Assembly: GCF_016695175.1 (NCBI RefSeq)
Contig: NZ_CP068023.1
Coordinates: forward strand, 670,501-734,500
From: Pseudoalteromonas sp. GCY
GTDB lineage: Bacteria > Pseudomonadota > Gammaproteobacteria > Enterobacterales > Alteromonadaceae
Reading direction: 5' to 3'
Length of the DNA stretch: 64,000 nucleotides
This document shows positions 1-9,627 of the stretch, piece by piece (the first letter of the stretch is position 1; every line of letters begins with the position of its first letter). Under the pieces are notes generated by a model, which was not told the origin of the DNA, searched no databases, and saw only the letters and a list, made by a program, of their open reading frames with translations. Made by a program: the position numbers and the translations under genes.

Positions 1-25
1 ACTAGCTATATAAAATATAGCTAGT
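1..25. repeat. Perfect inverted repeat at window edge
   Basis: Arms ACTAGCTATAT (1-11) and ATATAGCTAGT (15-25) are perfect complements around an AAA loop. It lies 58 bases before the WecA-like gene. It could be the end of an upstream terminator, an operator or a chance AT-rich palindrome; the window edge hides its context. Confidence 0.5.
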
Positions 26-82
26 ACACTTTATATGCTAGACTTACCGCTCTAGCTCTAGTTTGTATATTCAACACGGATA

Positions 83-1171
83 ATGGAAATGTTTGTTGAA
101 CTCTGTTTTGTAACTTTTTTTTCGTTTACTACGCTTTTTTTGATGAGAAAAGTAGCTAAACGAATTGGTCTAGTGGATGTACCTTGTGAAAGAAAAGTTC
201 ATCAAGGCTCTATACCTTTAGCTGGCGGCATCTCTGTCTGTGTTTCAGTTTCTTACTTTTTATTGAACCGAGCGGATAGTTTTCCAAACCTTGCAGTTTT
301 GTCAGTCAGCCTGATCCTGCTAACTGCTCTCGGTGCTTTAGATGATAAATACGATCTTAGTGTAAAAGTTAGAATTGCTTTCCAAGCATGCATTGCGGCA
401 GCGATGATATATTTTACTCAGTACCAAATTTTTTCGCTGGGTAACCTATTTGGTTTTGGAGAAATTGAATTAGGAGCAATCGGCACAATTATGACTATAG
501 TCGCTGTAATCGCAGCGATAAATGCATTTAATATGGTCGATGGTATAGACGGCTTACTAGGTGGACTTTCAATTGTTACTTTCGCTAGTCTTGCTTTATT
601 AGGCGTTGTTTACGGCGATCGTCTTACTACTGCTATTTCTCTTATTTTTGTCTTTGCAATAATACCTTATGTGCTTATGAACTTGGGCTTGCTAGGAAGA
701 GAGCGAAAAGTATTTATGGGCGATGCCGGTAGTATGATGATTGGCTTTGCCGTAGTTTGGTTATTGCTATCTGTTAGTCAAACGGCTGGATCCGCTTCAG
801 AGTCTGTTCGTCCAATAACAGCTATATGGTTAATTGCTATCCCCCTAATGGACATGACAGCGATTATGATCCGTAGGATCAGGCGTGGAGACTCTCCCTT
901 TAAGCCGGATAGAGAGCACCTTCATCATATCTTCCAAAAGCTAGGTTTTACATCTATCCAAACGCTAGCAGTTATAGTGACCATATCAGCTATATTGGCG
1001 CTAATTGGTATAGGTGGCGAGCTACTCAATATACCCGAGTATGTAATGTTTTATGCTTTTGTTCTGCTCTTTATTGGATATCACCAAGTGCTGAGTAAGA
1101 TTTCTGCCGTGAGTTTGTTCATCAATAATACTTTTGGCACTCAACTTAATGTGGAAAATGTGAAAGCGTAA
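83..1171 (+). CDS. wecA: WecA-type undecaprenyl-phosphate sugar-1-phosphate transferase
   Basis: Integral membrane enzyme that moves a sugar-1-phosphate, usually GlcNAc-1-P, from UDP-sugar to undecaprenyl phosphate, the first step of many O-antigen and exopolysaccharide pathways. The 362 residues form many hydrophobic helices. Family motifs are visible: DDKYD at residues 87-91 (the DD metal site), NMVDGIDG from about 150, MGDAGS from about 212, and a C-terminal cytoplasmic REHLHH motif. Length is normal for the MraY/WecA superfamily. It is followed by a YjbH-family gene 59 bases downstream, so it probably closes a polysaccharide cluster that begins left of the window. The sugar specificity cannot be read from sequence; a WbcO-like epimer-using relative is possible. 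Confidence 0.88.
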   Translation: MEMFVELCFVTFFSFTTLFLMRKVAKRIGLVDVPCERKVHQGSIPLAGGISVCVSVSYFLLNRADSFPNLAVLSVSLILLTALGALDDKYDLSVKVRIAFQACIAAAMIYFTQYQIFSLGNLFGFGEIELGAIGTIMTIVAVIAAINAFNMVDGIDGLLGGLSIVTFASLALLGVVYGDRLTTAISLIFVFAIIPYVLMNLGLLGRERKVFMGDAGSMMIGFAVVWLLLSVSQTAGSASESVRPITAIWLIAIPLMDMTAIMIRRIRRGDSPFKPDREHLHHIFQKLGFTSIQTLAVIVTISAILALIGIGGELLNIPEYVMFYAFVLLFIGYHQVLSKISAVSLFINNTFGTQLNVENVKA

Positions 1172-1230
1172 AGAAAAGCTGATACTGTAAAGCCAAAGTC
1201 TAACATTTATAACAATTTTAAGTAGATAAA

Positions 1231-3336
1231 ATGCGCAATAAAACTTATTACTCTTTGCCTATATTGGCCATGTCTGCTGTTTGTTCAGCAACTGAGCAAC
1301 CAAGTTATATGTCCTATGCAGGCTATACTGGCCTTTTCAATACGCCAAATGCTGAAGTTTTGGAAAAAGGCGTGATTGATATTGGCTATAACAACCAGCT
1401 TGATGTCCGAGGTCAAGCGTATGTCGATGGTCATAACTATATCTTCTCTGCAGGTGTGTTTGATGGCCTTGAAGTTAGCGGTGTGATTGCGTCAAACACT
1501 ATGCATGACAATATGTTTGCAGAGGGTAGAGGCCAGCTTCGAGATCTATCGTTTAACTTAAAATATCAAATCCCCTATATTCCTAAAGAGTGGTTTAATC
1601 TTGCTATCGGCGGTAAAGACTTAGGTGGAGCGGCAAATAACTATGAAACCTATTATTTAGCAGGTTCTCGTGAATGGAATGACTTTAGGTTTTCAGCTGG
1701 TTTTGCAGTAAGCGATCGCGCAACCGGGCAAATGGATGGTGCTTTTGCTGGTATTGAATGGCAACCATTAGATTGGTTTGCATTGCAGGTTGAGCATGAT
1801 GCGGATGCAGTGAATGCGGGTTTACGTTTAACTGTACCTAAAGAGTGGATTTACGATGTAGGTACACTCACGTTAACCAGCAAGTTTTACAGTAATACTG
1901 ATCATGCAGAAAAGGATACCTTTTGGGGAATAAACTTTTCTATGCCGCTTTTTGAGCAGGCTAAGTTAAATGATCCAACAGAAGCTGCACCAGCGCCGAT
2001 TTTAGATAACCATAAAAAGCGTGAAGCTGCATTTGAAGCGCACTATCAACAGCAACGAGAGTTGGCTCAAAAGCCGCTAGAAGAAGCTAAGCAAGAAGTA
2101 ACTGAGCGTGATGAATACAGAAAGTCACTTACGCTACAAACTCGTGAGCTTAAAAATGCACTAATCGACGATGGCTTAGAGGCGATTAGTGTGGGCTTTA
2201 ATCGTGATCCGCATATTGTTGTAAGTTTTGAGAACTATGTATTTAATCGTAATGATATAGACGCTATTGGTCTTGTGCTTGGCCGTATTGCTGAACATAT
2301 AGATGAGCCTGAGGCTAAATATACGATTCAGTTATTAAACCGTGGTATTCCAATGCTTTCTGTGCGTGGTGATATCGATAATTACCGTGAGTTTATCAAT
2401 ACCAGCAGTACGCCAGATATGGATATTCGTCGCGGTGAAATGGATCCGATTGGCAGTGTCTCTTGGGTGGGAATGCCTAAAGCCAACAGTCCTTACTTTA
2501 GACCACGTGTAACAGTAGGGCCTTCGCTCGATTCACACTTCGCGACAGAGATAGGTGTTTATGACTTTTCACTCGCAATTAAAGCCGATGTGGATGTGCC
2601 GATGTGGTATGGCGGTGGTATAAGCGTCAGTGCTGAAACCGAAGTTGCCAAAACAGATGACTACGAAACAGGCAAAGCATTTGGCCGCTTTGCAAAAGAC
2701 AGTGGTGTTACGCAAGCGACAATCTATCAAACGTTAGATTTACCGTATGGAATTTATAACCAAACCCATATTGGTTTCTTTAAAGAGTTTAATGACTATA
2801 CAGGTATCAAAAACGAAACGACTTGGCTTAGTGAAAATGGTCGTCACCAGCTTAATGCTGAAATTGGTTATTTAGAATATGATGACTATGACTTAGATAG
2901 AGACTATCAAACTTTGTCTTATCGTTATAACTGGGTTGAGCAGGATGTGAGTTTTCACGCAACAGCAGGTCGATTCTTTTATGAAGATAGCGGTGTAAAA
3001 CTAGAAACTCGCTTCTGGTTTGGCGATAGCTATATTTCAATCTTTGCCCAAGATACGGATGTACAGGTCGCAGGTATTGCGTTTAGCATCCCGCTAACTC
3101 CACGTAAAGATATGGCACCAATCCGTTATGGCCAAATTAAGGGTAATGAAGCTTGGCGACATGAGGTGAGTACACGTATTGGTGAGTCAACAAATGCCTT
3201 GGTAATTGGCCGCGGACATTCAGTTAAAACACCTGTGAATTTGGATAAGACATTCCTTAATCAAGGACGCTTGTCGAGTAGTTATATTTACAGCAATTTG
3301 GCAAGATTAAGAGAAGCTTACCTAACTTACAGATAA
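1231..3336 (+). CDS. YjbH-family outer-membrane exopolysaccharide protein
   Basis: A 701-residue protein of the YjbH (DUF940) family, predicted outer-membrane beta-barrel proteins encoded with exopolysaccharide genes in Vibrio, E. coli (yjbEFGH) and Alteromonadales. A signal peptide covers about residues 1-20 (cleavage near CSA-TEQ). The opening of the mature part, with YAGYTGLFNTPNAE, is characteristic of the family. A charged Glu/Lys/Gln-rich stretch at about 255-300 separates the N-terminal barrel-like part from the rest. It likely helps export or retention of a polysaccharide made by the preceding cluster. REP elements begin three bases after its stop codon. Family assignment is firm; mechanism is not known to me. 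Confidence 0.85.
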   Translation: MRNKTYYSLPILAMSAVCSATEQPSYMSYAGYTGLFNTPNAEVLEKGVIDIGYNNQLDVRGQAYVDGHNYIFSAGVFDGLEVSGVIASNTMHDNMFAEGRGQLRDLSFNLKYQIPYIPKEWFNLAIGGKDLGGAANNYETYYLAGSREWNDFRFSAGFAVSDRATGQMDGAFAGIEWQPLDWFALQVEHDADAVNAGLRLTVPKEWIYDVGTLTLTSKFYSNTDHAEKDTFWGINFSMPLFEQAKLNDPTEAAPAPILDNHKKREAAFEAHYQQQRELAQKPLEEAKQEVTERDEYRKSLTLQTRELKNALIDDGLEAISVGFNRDPHIVVSFENYVFNRNDIDAIGLVLGRIAEHIDEPEAKYTIQLLNRGIPMLSVRGDIDNYREFINTSSTPDMDIRRGEMDPIGSVSWVGMPKANSPYFRPRVTVGPSLDSHFATEIGVYDFSLAIKADVDVPMWYGGGISVSAETEVAKTDDYETGKAFGRFAKDSGVTQATIYQTLDLPYGIYNQTHIGFFKEFNDYTGIKNETTWLSENGRHQLNAEIGYLEYDDYDLDRDYQTLSYRYNWVEQDVSFHATAGRFFYEDSGVKLETRFWFGDSYISIFAQDTDVQVAGIAFSIPLTPRKDMAPIRYGQIKGNEAWRHEVSTRIGESTNALVIGRGHSVKTPVNLDKTFLNQGRLSSSYIYSNLARLREAYLTYR

Positions 3337-3338
3337 CA

Positions 3339-3632
3339 GTAGCAGCGGCTTTGTGTCGCGATGCTTTCGTCGCGGGATAAACCCGCTGCTACGGGAGTGG
3401 TGTTTTGGTGCACTTGTCGCGGGGTCATGTATTCGTAGCAGCGATTTTACGTCGCGATGCACTTGCCGCGGATTATGTATTTGTAGCAGCGACCTTATGT
3501 CGCGATGCACTTGTCGCGGGATAAACCCGCTGCTACGAGAGTGGTGTTTCGATGTTTTTGTCGTGAGGTTATGTATTCGTAGCAGCGACTTTACGTCGCG
3601 ATTCTCTTGTCGCGGGATAAACCCGCTGCTAC
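3339..3632. repeat. REP cluster 1 (A and B subtypes)
   Basis: Starts 3 bases after the preceding stop codon. Two palindrome subtypes alternate. A-type on the plus strand begins GTAGCAGCG and closes with GTCGCGA (3339, about 3435, 3483 and 3580). B-type on the minus strand ends AAACCCGCTGCTAC (ending near 3398, 3537 and 3632). Both share the GTAG head typical of REPs mobilised by RAYT proteins. A(+)...B(-) pairs match the REPIN layout of two inverted REPs with a short spacer. Apparent reading frames on both strands here are low-complexity products of the repeat. Confidence 0.85.
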
Positions 3633-4037
3633 TAAAACCTGCGGGAATCATACAAGCACCTCACTCTCACTCTTACTATTAAATTTATATACCTTGTTAA
3701 TAAATAAGCACTATATTGCAACTTTTTGCTATAAATTTGACTTCATTCATTGTCTATTTAGTGTTCTAAAGGTATCCTACTTTCAACTTATTACAGGCGG
3801 TTGGAACTACCGCTTTTCTGTGATAAATTAAGGCAGCTAACTCCGACTATATGGTTGTTTTTTCGCTAGATTGGTAGAATAACTGAGTTGGCTTTAGTCA
3901 GGGAGCGACTTAGTTCCTGTCTGTCTTATTAAATGATTTAAAACTTAAGCTTATATTGCTCTCTCGTAATATGGCTTTTTTTATGAGTTAACGCGTCAAA
4001 TTGGCGTAAGTTAACAGAAGGAAAACAAGGACTAATC
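3633..4037. other. Intergenic region upstream of first lipoprotein
   Basis: No convincing gene. Near 3793-3823 a short stem (GCGGT/ACCGC) followed by TTTT could be a weak terminator. At 3987-4015 an imperfect inverted repeat (GTTAACGC ... GCGTaaGTTAAC) sits just before the ribosome site, and the paralogue at 6002 also has a small hairpin before its ribosome site. This may be a 5' UTR structure; function unknown. Confidence 0.4.
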
Positions 4038-5636
4038 ATGATTGCAAATAAAAAATCTCTTCTTGCGCTCTCTGTAGCGTCTGCGCTAACGCTTTCAGGC
4101 TGTTTTAGCGATGATGACAACAACGTAACTATCACGCCTCCACCAGAGCCTACTGATCCAGTAATCGTTGCACCTGAGACTCCAGATGCACTAGCACTAG
4201 TTGTAAACGGTAACGTTGTTAATGCAGACTTCGACGCGATAAAAGCTCAAGTAACTCTACTTGAAAATGGTGAACTAAGTGCAAACACTGTTGACGTAAA
4301 TGGCACTGCAGTAAACGTGATTGACGCAACTGAAGGTGACTTTACTTTCACACTGAAAGAAGGCGCTTCTGTTGATTCAATTACTGTTAACGTAACAGCT
4401 GAAGGTTATGTATCTAAGAGCTTTATTGTTGATTTAACACTTGCTGAAGGCGAGTCAGTAGTTCCTGCACAACTAGAGCTTGTTTCTAAAAATGCTGAAG
4501 GCCTAGCAGATAAAGTGGTAGAAGCTTCTGTAACTGATGCGACGACTGCTGAAGTAATCACAGCAAAAGCTGAATCTGGTAAAGCAGGTGCTGACGTAGC
4601 GGTTCCAGCAAATACTCAGCTACTTGATGCAAACAACAACCCAGTGTCAGGTTCTACAATTTCACTAAATGTTACTGCTGCTGATAGCACATCAGCAAGT
4701 GCGGGTGCGATTCTTCCTGAAGGTCTTAACGCAGCAGGTGCTGCTGAAGTTAAAACTCCAGTTGCTGTAACTAACATCGTAATGACTGACGATGCTGGTA
4801 ACAAAATCAAGAAGTTTAGCCAGCCTATCGAAGTAACAATGGCAATTCCAGCTACAACTACACTGAGTAGCGGTGAAGTTGTTAAAACAGGTGATGAACT
4901 AACGCTAACTTCTCACAACGAAGATACTGGTGTTTGGTCTACTGAGACAAATAAAGTAACTGTTGGTGCATTAAATGAAGCAAACGGCACATACGCTGGT
5001 TCATTCATGACTGACCACCTTACGTTCTTCTCTGCTGTAGATACATTCGATGCATGTCAATCAGACATCAATGTAACTTTCTCTGGTGATGAAATCCCAG
5101 CTAACGGTTTAACTGTTAAGATGGAATCTAGCGACTATAAAGCTTCTGTACAAGCAAAAGCAGGTTCTACATCACAAACTGTTATTTCTGCAAACAAGGC
5201 ATCACAAAAAGGTATTGCTGCTGATGCAACAGCACGTGTAACTGTTAAAGACAAAAACGGTAACACATGGTTCGATAGCGAAACTGAAGTGTCAGTGTGT
5301 GGTAACGTAAACGTTGTGCTAGCTAACCCTGTTACACTTGTTGCTGAGTCATTCGCAGTAACTGCTGTTTGTGAAAACGACGACACAGTAACTACACCGC
5401 TAGCAGGCGCGGTTGTTAAGTACCGTTTAGAAAACAAAGGTTTTGAATCAGCTACTGGTACTGGCGGTACATACGAGCTAACAGACCTAGTAGAAGCTGC
5501 TTCATACGAGGTACGCGTTGTACCACGTGGTGCAAAATTTGCGGGTCTTGGCGCGCAAAACTTTACTATCACAGCAGATGGTACTGACGAGTCAGCTGAA
5601 ATCACTGTAGCATGTGACGAAGTAACTGGTTCTTAA
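4038..5636 (+). CDS. Large lipoprotein, paralogue 1
   Basis: A 532-residue predicted lipoprotein. The signal peptide ends in lipobox LSGC (Cys22), followed by an acidic and proline-rich linker (SDDDNN ... PPPEP). The N-terminal third resembles a carboxypeptidase-regulatory-like beta-sandwich (VNGNVV... FTFTLKEGA ... AEGYVSKSF), and the C-terminal region repeats that kind of fold. The sequence is rich in Thr, Ala, Val and Ser, as in surface-exposed Ig-like proteins. The ribosome site AAGGA precedes the ATG. It is followed by its own terminator and by a clear paralogue with the same N-terminus, CDT/CDE-VTGS ending and 5' UTR sequence (ACAAGGAC). I do not recognise a defined function; adhesion or matrix binding is a guess. 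Confidence 0.75.
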   Translation: MIANKKSLLALSVASALTLSGCFSDDDNNVTITPPPEPTDPVIVAPETPDALALVVNGNVVNADFDAIKAQVTLLENGELSANTVDVNGTAVNVIDATEGDFTFTLKEGASVDSITVNVTAEGYVSKSFIVDLTLAEGESVVPAQLELVSKNAEGLADKVVEASVTDATTAEVITAKAESGKAGADVAVPANTQLLDANNNPVSGSTISLNVTAADSTSASAGAILPEGLNAAGAAEVKTPVAVTNIVMTDDAGNKIKKFSQPIEVTMAIPATTTLSSGEVVKTGDELTLTSHNEDTGVWSTETNKVTVGALNEANGTYAGSFMTDHLTFFSAVDTFDACQSDINVTFSGDEIPANGLTVKMESSDYKASVQAKAGSTSQTVISANKASQKGIAADATARVTVKDKNGNTWFDSETEVSVCGNVNVVLANPVTLVAESFAVTAVCENDDTVTTPLAGAVVKYRLENKGFESATGTGGTYELTDLVEAASYEVRVVPRGAKFAGLGAQNFTITADGTDESAEITVACDEVTGS

Positions 5637-5691
5637 TAACTATCGGCTAAGATTTTGCCTTCATTAAGGCAATTTACGTCTTAGTAAGATT

Positions 5692-5718
5692 AAAAAGCCG
5701 CTTAAATGCGGCTTTTTT
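5692..5718 (+). terminator. Rho-independent terminator
   Basis: Stem AAGCCGC / GCGGCTT with loop TTAAAT and a T6 tract, 56 bases after the preceding stop. The flanking A-run lets it act on both strands. It separates the two lipoprotein paralogues into independent transcripts. Confidence 0.85.
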
Positions 5719-6001
5719 GTGTCTGTTTCTTATTCAGTGGTGTCTATTAAAAGACGTTGTCGTGCAACCTTGTATTTAAAATATGTTAGTGGTCGTTACG
5801 ATAACTTAAGGCTATGAAGTAAAAACACTTGTTTATCTTGGCAACTCACGTCAATCAAGAGCGAATTAGCAAACCTTAGTGTAAAAATATTTTAATTACT
5901 AGCTGGACAATCTTTGAACTTTCTCTATATTTAAGTTTCGATGTAATAAAACGCGCGTTAGTGCCGCTTGGCACTTTCAAAAAAGGGAACAAGGACCAAT
6001 C
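5719..6001 (+). promoter_or_regulatory. Upstream region of lipoprotein paralogue 2
   Basis: Because a terminator precedes it, this stretch must carry the promoter of the next gene. A small perfect hairpin (GTGCC-GCTT-GGCAC, 5961-5974) sits about 15 bases before the ribosome site AAGGA. No clear -35/-10 pair is assigned. Confidence 0.4.
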
Positions 6002-7618
6002 ATGATTTCGAACAAAAAATCTTTACTCGCTTTATCTGTAGCTTCAGCTTTAGCACTTTCGGGCTGTTTTAGCGATGACGATAACAATGTGGTAATCACT
6101 CCGCCACCTGAGCCAACAGATCCGGTAGTTGTTGCACCAGAAACGCCAGCAGCTTTAGCATTTGCTGTAAGTGGTAACGTAGTTGATGTTGATACTGTTG
6201 ATATCGTTGCGCCGGCGACAATTACCTTTTTTGAAGATGGAGAGCCAACGTCAAATTTGGTTAACGTCAATGGCGACGCAATCACTCAGATCACAACAGA
6301 AGATGGTAGCTATACCTTTACTGTAAAAGAAGGGGCGAATGTTGGGATTGTAACTGCAGTAGTCGCTGCTGATGGTTATTTTTCAAAAAGCTTTGACATC
6401 GACTTAAGTAATGAAGATTCTGCAGCAACGCTAGAAGCTGAATTGGCACTTGTGTCAAAAGGTGGTGACGAAGTTGTTGAAGCAAGCGTTTCTGAAAGTG
6501 TGACTAATGCAACAACAGCCTCTCCTGTTACAGCTGCGGCTGCAAAAGGTAAAGCAGGTTCTGATGTAACTGTTCCTGCAGGCGTGCAACTAAGAGATGC
6601 AAGTGGTAATGCCGTTACGGGTACTTCTGTATCATTAACTGTTGGCTCTGCGGATCCTACGTCTAGCAAGATTTCAGCTGTTTTGCCTGCTGGGTTAAGT
6701 GCTGGTAGTACAACCAGCATTAAAAAGCCAGTTGGTGTAAGTAATATCGTTATGCAAGATAACAATGGAACTAAGATCAAACAATTTAGCCAAGAGATCG
6801 ATGTTTCTGTTTCACTTCCTGTCGCAACCTTAGCACCATCTGGTGATAGAACAATTCAAACGGGAGACCAGTTTGATGTTTCTTCAAATAACGAAGATAC
6901 TGGTAAATGGCAGTCAGAAACGAATAAAGCAACCGTTGGTGCGTTAAACGCTGAAGGCACGGCTTACAAAGCATCTTTTAAAACCGATCACCTTACGTTT
7001 TTTACACTGTCTCGTTCAGTTCCAATTTGTACGCAAGGTATTACAGTTAATGTGACTGGCGATACTGTGCCGAGTTCAGGTCTATATGTGAGTATGACCT
7101 CTGCTGATGCGAGTGTATCAAGTTATTTACGTGGTGGTAGTACATCAAAAACAGTTGTTTCAGCTAGCACTTCAGCGCGTTATGGTATTAGCTCAACAGC
7201 AACAGCACGTGTAGTTATCCGTGACGCAGCAGGTAACGTGTGGGGGAATGCTTCATCAACAAATGCTGAAGTTCAGGTATGTAATGGCCCAGTTTCGATC
7301 ACGCTAGCAAATCCAATTCAAACCACTGTTAATGAAAATGTAACTGTTAGAGCTGTGTGTTCTAACGATACAACGGTAACAGAAGTTATCCCTGGTGCGA
7401 TTGTAAAGTATAGATCAAGTACGACTAAGCCATTCCGCACTGCAGCGAACAATGGTGACGGTACTTTTGCACTGTCAGCACTAAACGGTGATGTCGCGTC
7501 ATATGCTGTTAGCGTAGATCCTCGAATTTCAGCACCATTTACAACGTCTATTACGCCAGATGGAACAGATGAAACTATCGATGTTTCAGTAGCTTGTGAC
7601 ACTGTAACGGGTAGTTAA
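6002..7618 (+). CDS. Large lipoprotein, paralogue 2
   Basis: A 538-residue predicted lipoprotein that is a tandem paralogue of the preceding gene. The first 49 residues are nearly identical: lipobox LSGC at Cys22, then SDDDNN and a PPPEPTDP linker. The middle shares HLTFF and N-N-EDTG-W-SETNKATVGALN motifs, and the end is again VACD-VTGS. The body has diverged, so the duplication is not recent. It has its own upstream region and terminator. The pair probably codes related surface lipoproteins that are differently expressed or have different ligands. No enzymatic motif is visible. Confidence 0.75.
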   Translation: MISNKKSLLALSVASALALSGCFSDDDNNVVITPPPEPTDPVVVAPETPAALAFAVSGNVVDVDTVDIVAPATITFFEDGEPTSNLVNVNGDAITQITTEDGSYTFTVKEGANVGIVTAVVAADGYFSKSFDIDLSNEDSAATLEAELALVSKGGDEVVEASVSESVTNATTASPVTAAAAKGKAGSDVTVPAGVQLRDASGNAVTGTSVSLTVGSADPTSSKISAVLPAGLSAGSTTSIKKPVGVSNIVMQDNNGTKIKQFSQEIDVSVSLPVATLAPSGDRTIQTGDQFDVSSNNEDTGKWQSETNKATVGALNAEGTAYKASFKTDHLTFFTLSRSVPICTQGITVNVTGDTVPSSGLYVSMTSADASVSSYLRGGSTSKTVVSASTSARYGISSTATARVVIRDAAGNVWGNASSTNAEVQVCNGPVSITLANPIQTTVNENVTVRAVCSNDTTVTEVIPGAIVKYRSSTTKPFRTAANNGDGTFALSALNGDVASYAVSVDPRISAPFTTSITPDGTDETIDVSVACDTVTGS

Positions 7619-7644
7619 GTACAGAATGATTAGTCCAATCAGTT

Positions 7645-7668
7645 AAGCCGCGGAGACGCGGCTTTTTT
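7645..7668 (+). terminator. Rho-independent terminator
   Basis: Stem AAGCCGCG (7645-7652) and CGCGGCTT (7657-7664) around a GAGA tetraloop, then TTTT, 27 bases after the lipoprotein stop. The REP array starts only after this terminator. Confidence 0.88.
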
Positions 7669-7729
7669 CTTGCCTAAATCTTAAATATTTTTATTCATAA
7701 ATCATACTCCCAGAATTAACCTTTCTTTC

Positions 7730-8737
7730 GTAGCAGCGACTTTAGGTCGCGACTCATTTTATGACTTTATGTCGCGACTCTTTTTATGACTTTATGCCGA
7801 GGTTCTTTCTGTAGGCTTATGTCACGGTCTTTTTTTATTGTGAAGACCCTGTCGCCATTATTGGTTTTCTATCGCGGGATAAACCCGCTGCTACGAGTTT
7901 GGCGTAGCAGCGACTTTATGTCGCGACTCTTTTATGACTTTATGTCGCGACTCTTTTTATGAGTTTAGGTCGCGACTGTTTTTATGCCTTTATGTCGAGA
8001 TTCTTTCTATGATCTTATGTCACGGTCTTTTTTATTGTGAAGATCCTGTCGCCATTATTGGTTTTCTATCGCGGGATAAACCCGCTGCTACGAGTTTGGC
8101 GTAGCAGCGACTTTATGTCGCGACTGTTTTTATGCTTTTATGCCGAGGTTCTTTCTGTAGGCTTATGTCACGGCCTTTTTTATTGTGAAGATCCTGTCGC
8201 CATTATTGGTTTTCTATCGCGGGATAAACCCGCTGCTACGAGTTTGGCGTAGCAGCGACTTTATGTCGCGACTGTTTTTATGACTTTATGCCGAGGTTCT
8301 TTCTGTAGGCTTATGTCACGGTCTTTTTTATTGCGAAGATCCTGTTGTTATTGGTTTTCTATCGCGGGATAAACCCGCTGCTACGAATTAGGCGTAGCAG
8401 CGACTTTATGTCGCGACTCTTTTATGACTTTATGTCGCGACTGTTTTTATGCTTTTATGCCGAGGTTCTTTCTGTAGGCTTATGTCACGGTCTTTTTTAT
8501 TGTGAAGAACCTGTCGCCGTTATTGGTTTTCTATCGCGGGATAAACCCGCTGCTACGAATTTTGCGTAGCAGCGACTTTATGTCGCGACTGTTTTTATGC
8601 CTTTATGTCGAGATTCTTTCTATGAGCTTATGTCATGGGCTTTTTTATTGTGAAGCTCCTGTCGCCGTTATTCGTTTTTTATCGCGGGGTAAACCCGCTG
8701 CTACGAATTAGGCGTAGCAGCGACTTTATGTCGCGAC
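7730..8737. repeat. REP cluster 2: tandem A(+)/B(-) array
   Basis: Seven A-type REPs on the plus strand begin at 7730, 7913, 8101, 8249, 8393, 8566 and 8714. Six B-type REPs on the minus strand each lie 10-20 bases before the next A. The repeat period is therefore 144-188 bases. Spacers are also related to one another (TTTATGTCGCGACTC, TATGCCGAGGTTC, TTATGTCACGG), and length differences come from extra partial A stems inside the spacer. Short reading frames across the array are repeat artefacts. No cas genes, constant repeat or unique spacers, so it is not CRISPR. Confidence 0.9.
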
Positions 8738-8939
8738 TCTTTTTATGAGTTTAGGTCGCGACTGTCTTTATACCTTTATGTCGCGATTCTTTCTATAATT
8801 TTATGTAAAGGTGACGCTATGACGCTCCTGCCGACGGACAAGCCTGGGTCTAGGTGGGAAGGTGACTATCAAACTTCCGAAAATGACCAAAAACCGTTAA
8901 ACTTAAGATCTTTAGTATACTCAATACGTTGACTACAGT

Positions 8940-9617
8940 ATGAAATCTCATTTAGGCCGCAGAGCATTTTCCACTATGGAGCTTCATACCTTGTTTAACG
9001 GTTATATCTACTCAGATGAAAAACTAAAGCGTGAGCAGCCTAAACATTGGCATTTTTGGCTACCTTTGCTGAGTTATTACACCGGTGCGTATAGTGATGA
9101 AATTGGCTCACTTACACTTGATGATGTTTACTACAAAGACCACGTTCATGTATTTCACTTTAACACCCACGGTAAGATTCAATCGCGAGTGGTGCCTATT
9201 CATCCTGCATTATGGCAAGCAGGATTGGAGCAATATCTAACATTGGTAAAACAGCAAGGACATCGACGTCTTATGTTTGATTTACCTGCAAAAACTGGTC
9301 GTTATAGCGAGAAAGTTAGAATATGGTTTTCTGGAGAGGGGGAAAGACAAGGGTATCTACAAAAATGTGGTTTACCCAATGTTGATCAGCAAGGAATGAA
9401 AACGGCGATCAGCAGTTTACGACTAAACTTCGAGCAACAAATCAGAATATCAGCTATTCAGCTCGGGACTAAAGACAGTTTTCAATATTTATTGGGTTTA
9501 AAGCAAGATGGACATGAAGTTACGCGCCCACCTTTTCACTTGCTCAAGCAGGTTATTTCTCCGATCCGGGTTATTAATCCCAATATCACATGGCAACGCT
9601 TTTTGGAGCGGCACTAA
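8940..9617 (+). CDS. Degenerate tyrosine-recombinase-like protein
   Basis: A 225-residue protein that resembles only the catalytic domain of phage-type integrases: LLSYYTGAYSDEIGSLTLDDV matches the box I region, and SRVVPIHPALW is typical of this family between boxes. However, the box I Arg (G-x-R-x-x-E) is Tyr/Ser here (GAYSDE), no HxxR motif is seen (SSLRLNF stands in its place) and no C-terminal catalytic Tyr is obvious. The N-terminal core-binding domain is absent. It is therefore probably inactive as a recombinase, a relic or a repurposed DNA-binding protein. It lies between REP clusters beside a small RHH gene. The 200 bases before it hold no other gene. Confidence 0.6.
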   Translation: MKSHLGRRAFSTMELHTLFNGYIYSDEKLKREQPKHWHFWLPLLSYYTGAYSDEIGSLTLDDVYYKDHVHVFHFNTHGKIQSRVVPIHPALWQAGLEQYLTLVKQQGHRRLMFDLPAKTGRYSEKVRIWFSGEGERQGYLQKCGLPNVDQQGMKTAISSLRLNFEQQIRISAIQLGTKDSFQYLLGLKQDGHEVTRPPFHLLKQVISPIRVINPNITWQRFLERH

Positions 9618-9627
9618 AACGTAGTAC

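Noticed and set aside
1172..1230. c-di-GMP (GEMM) riboswitch upstream of the YjbH gene or the curli operon
   Set aside because: I looked for the conserved GEMM core near 1172-1230 and 17210-17836 and did not find it.
3322..3831. Several overlapping short frames within the first REP cluster
   Set aside because: They are translations of REPs (Cys-, Ser- and Arg-rich, repeated GINPLL/DKPAAT), with no ribosome site.
5135..5605. Long frame antisense to the first lipoprotein
   Set aside because: Shadow of a Thr/Val/Ala-rich gene; no start signal.
8037..8711. Three related small frames on the plus strand (FYRGINPLL type)
   Set aside because: Same repeat translated in different units; no start signals, no independent conservation.
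7730..8737. CRISPR-like array
   Set aside because: Repeats are palindromic REPs in alternating orientation, intervals vary from 144 to 188 bases and are themselves repeated, and no cas gene is present.
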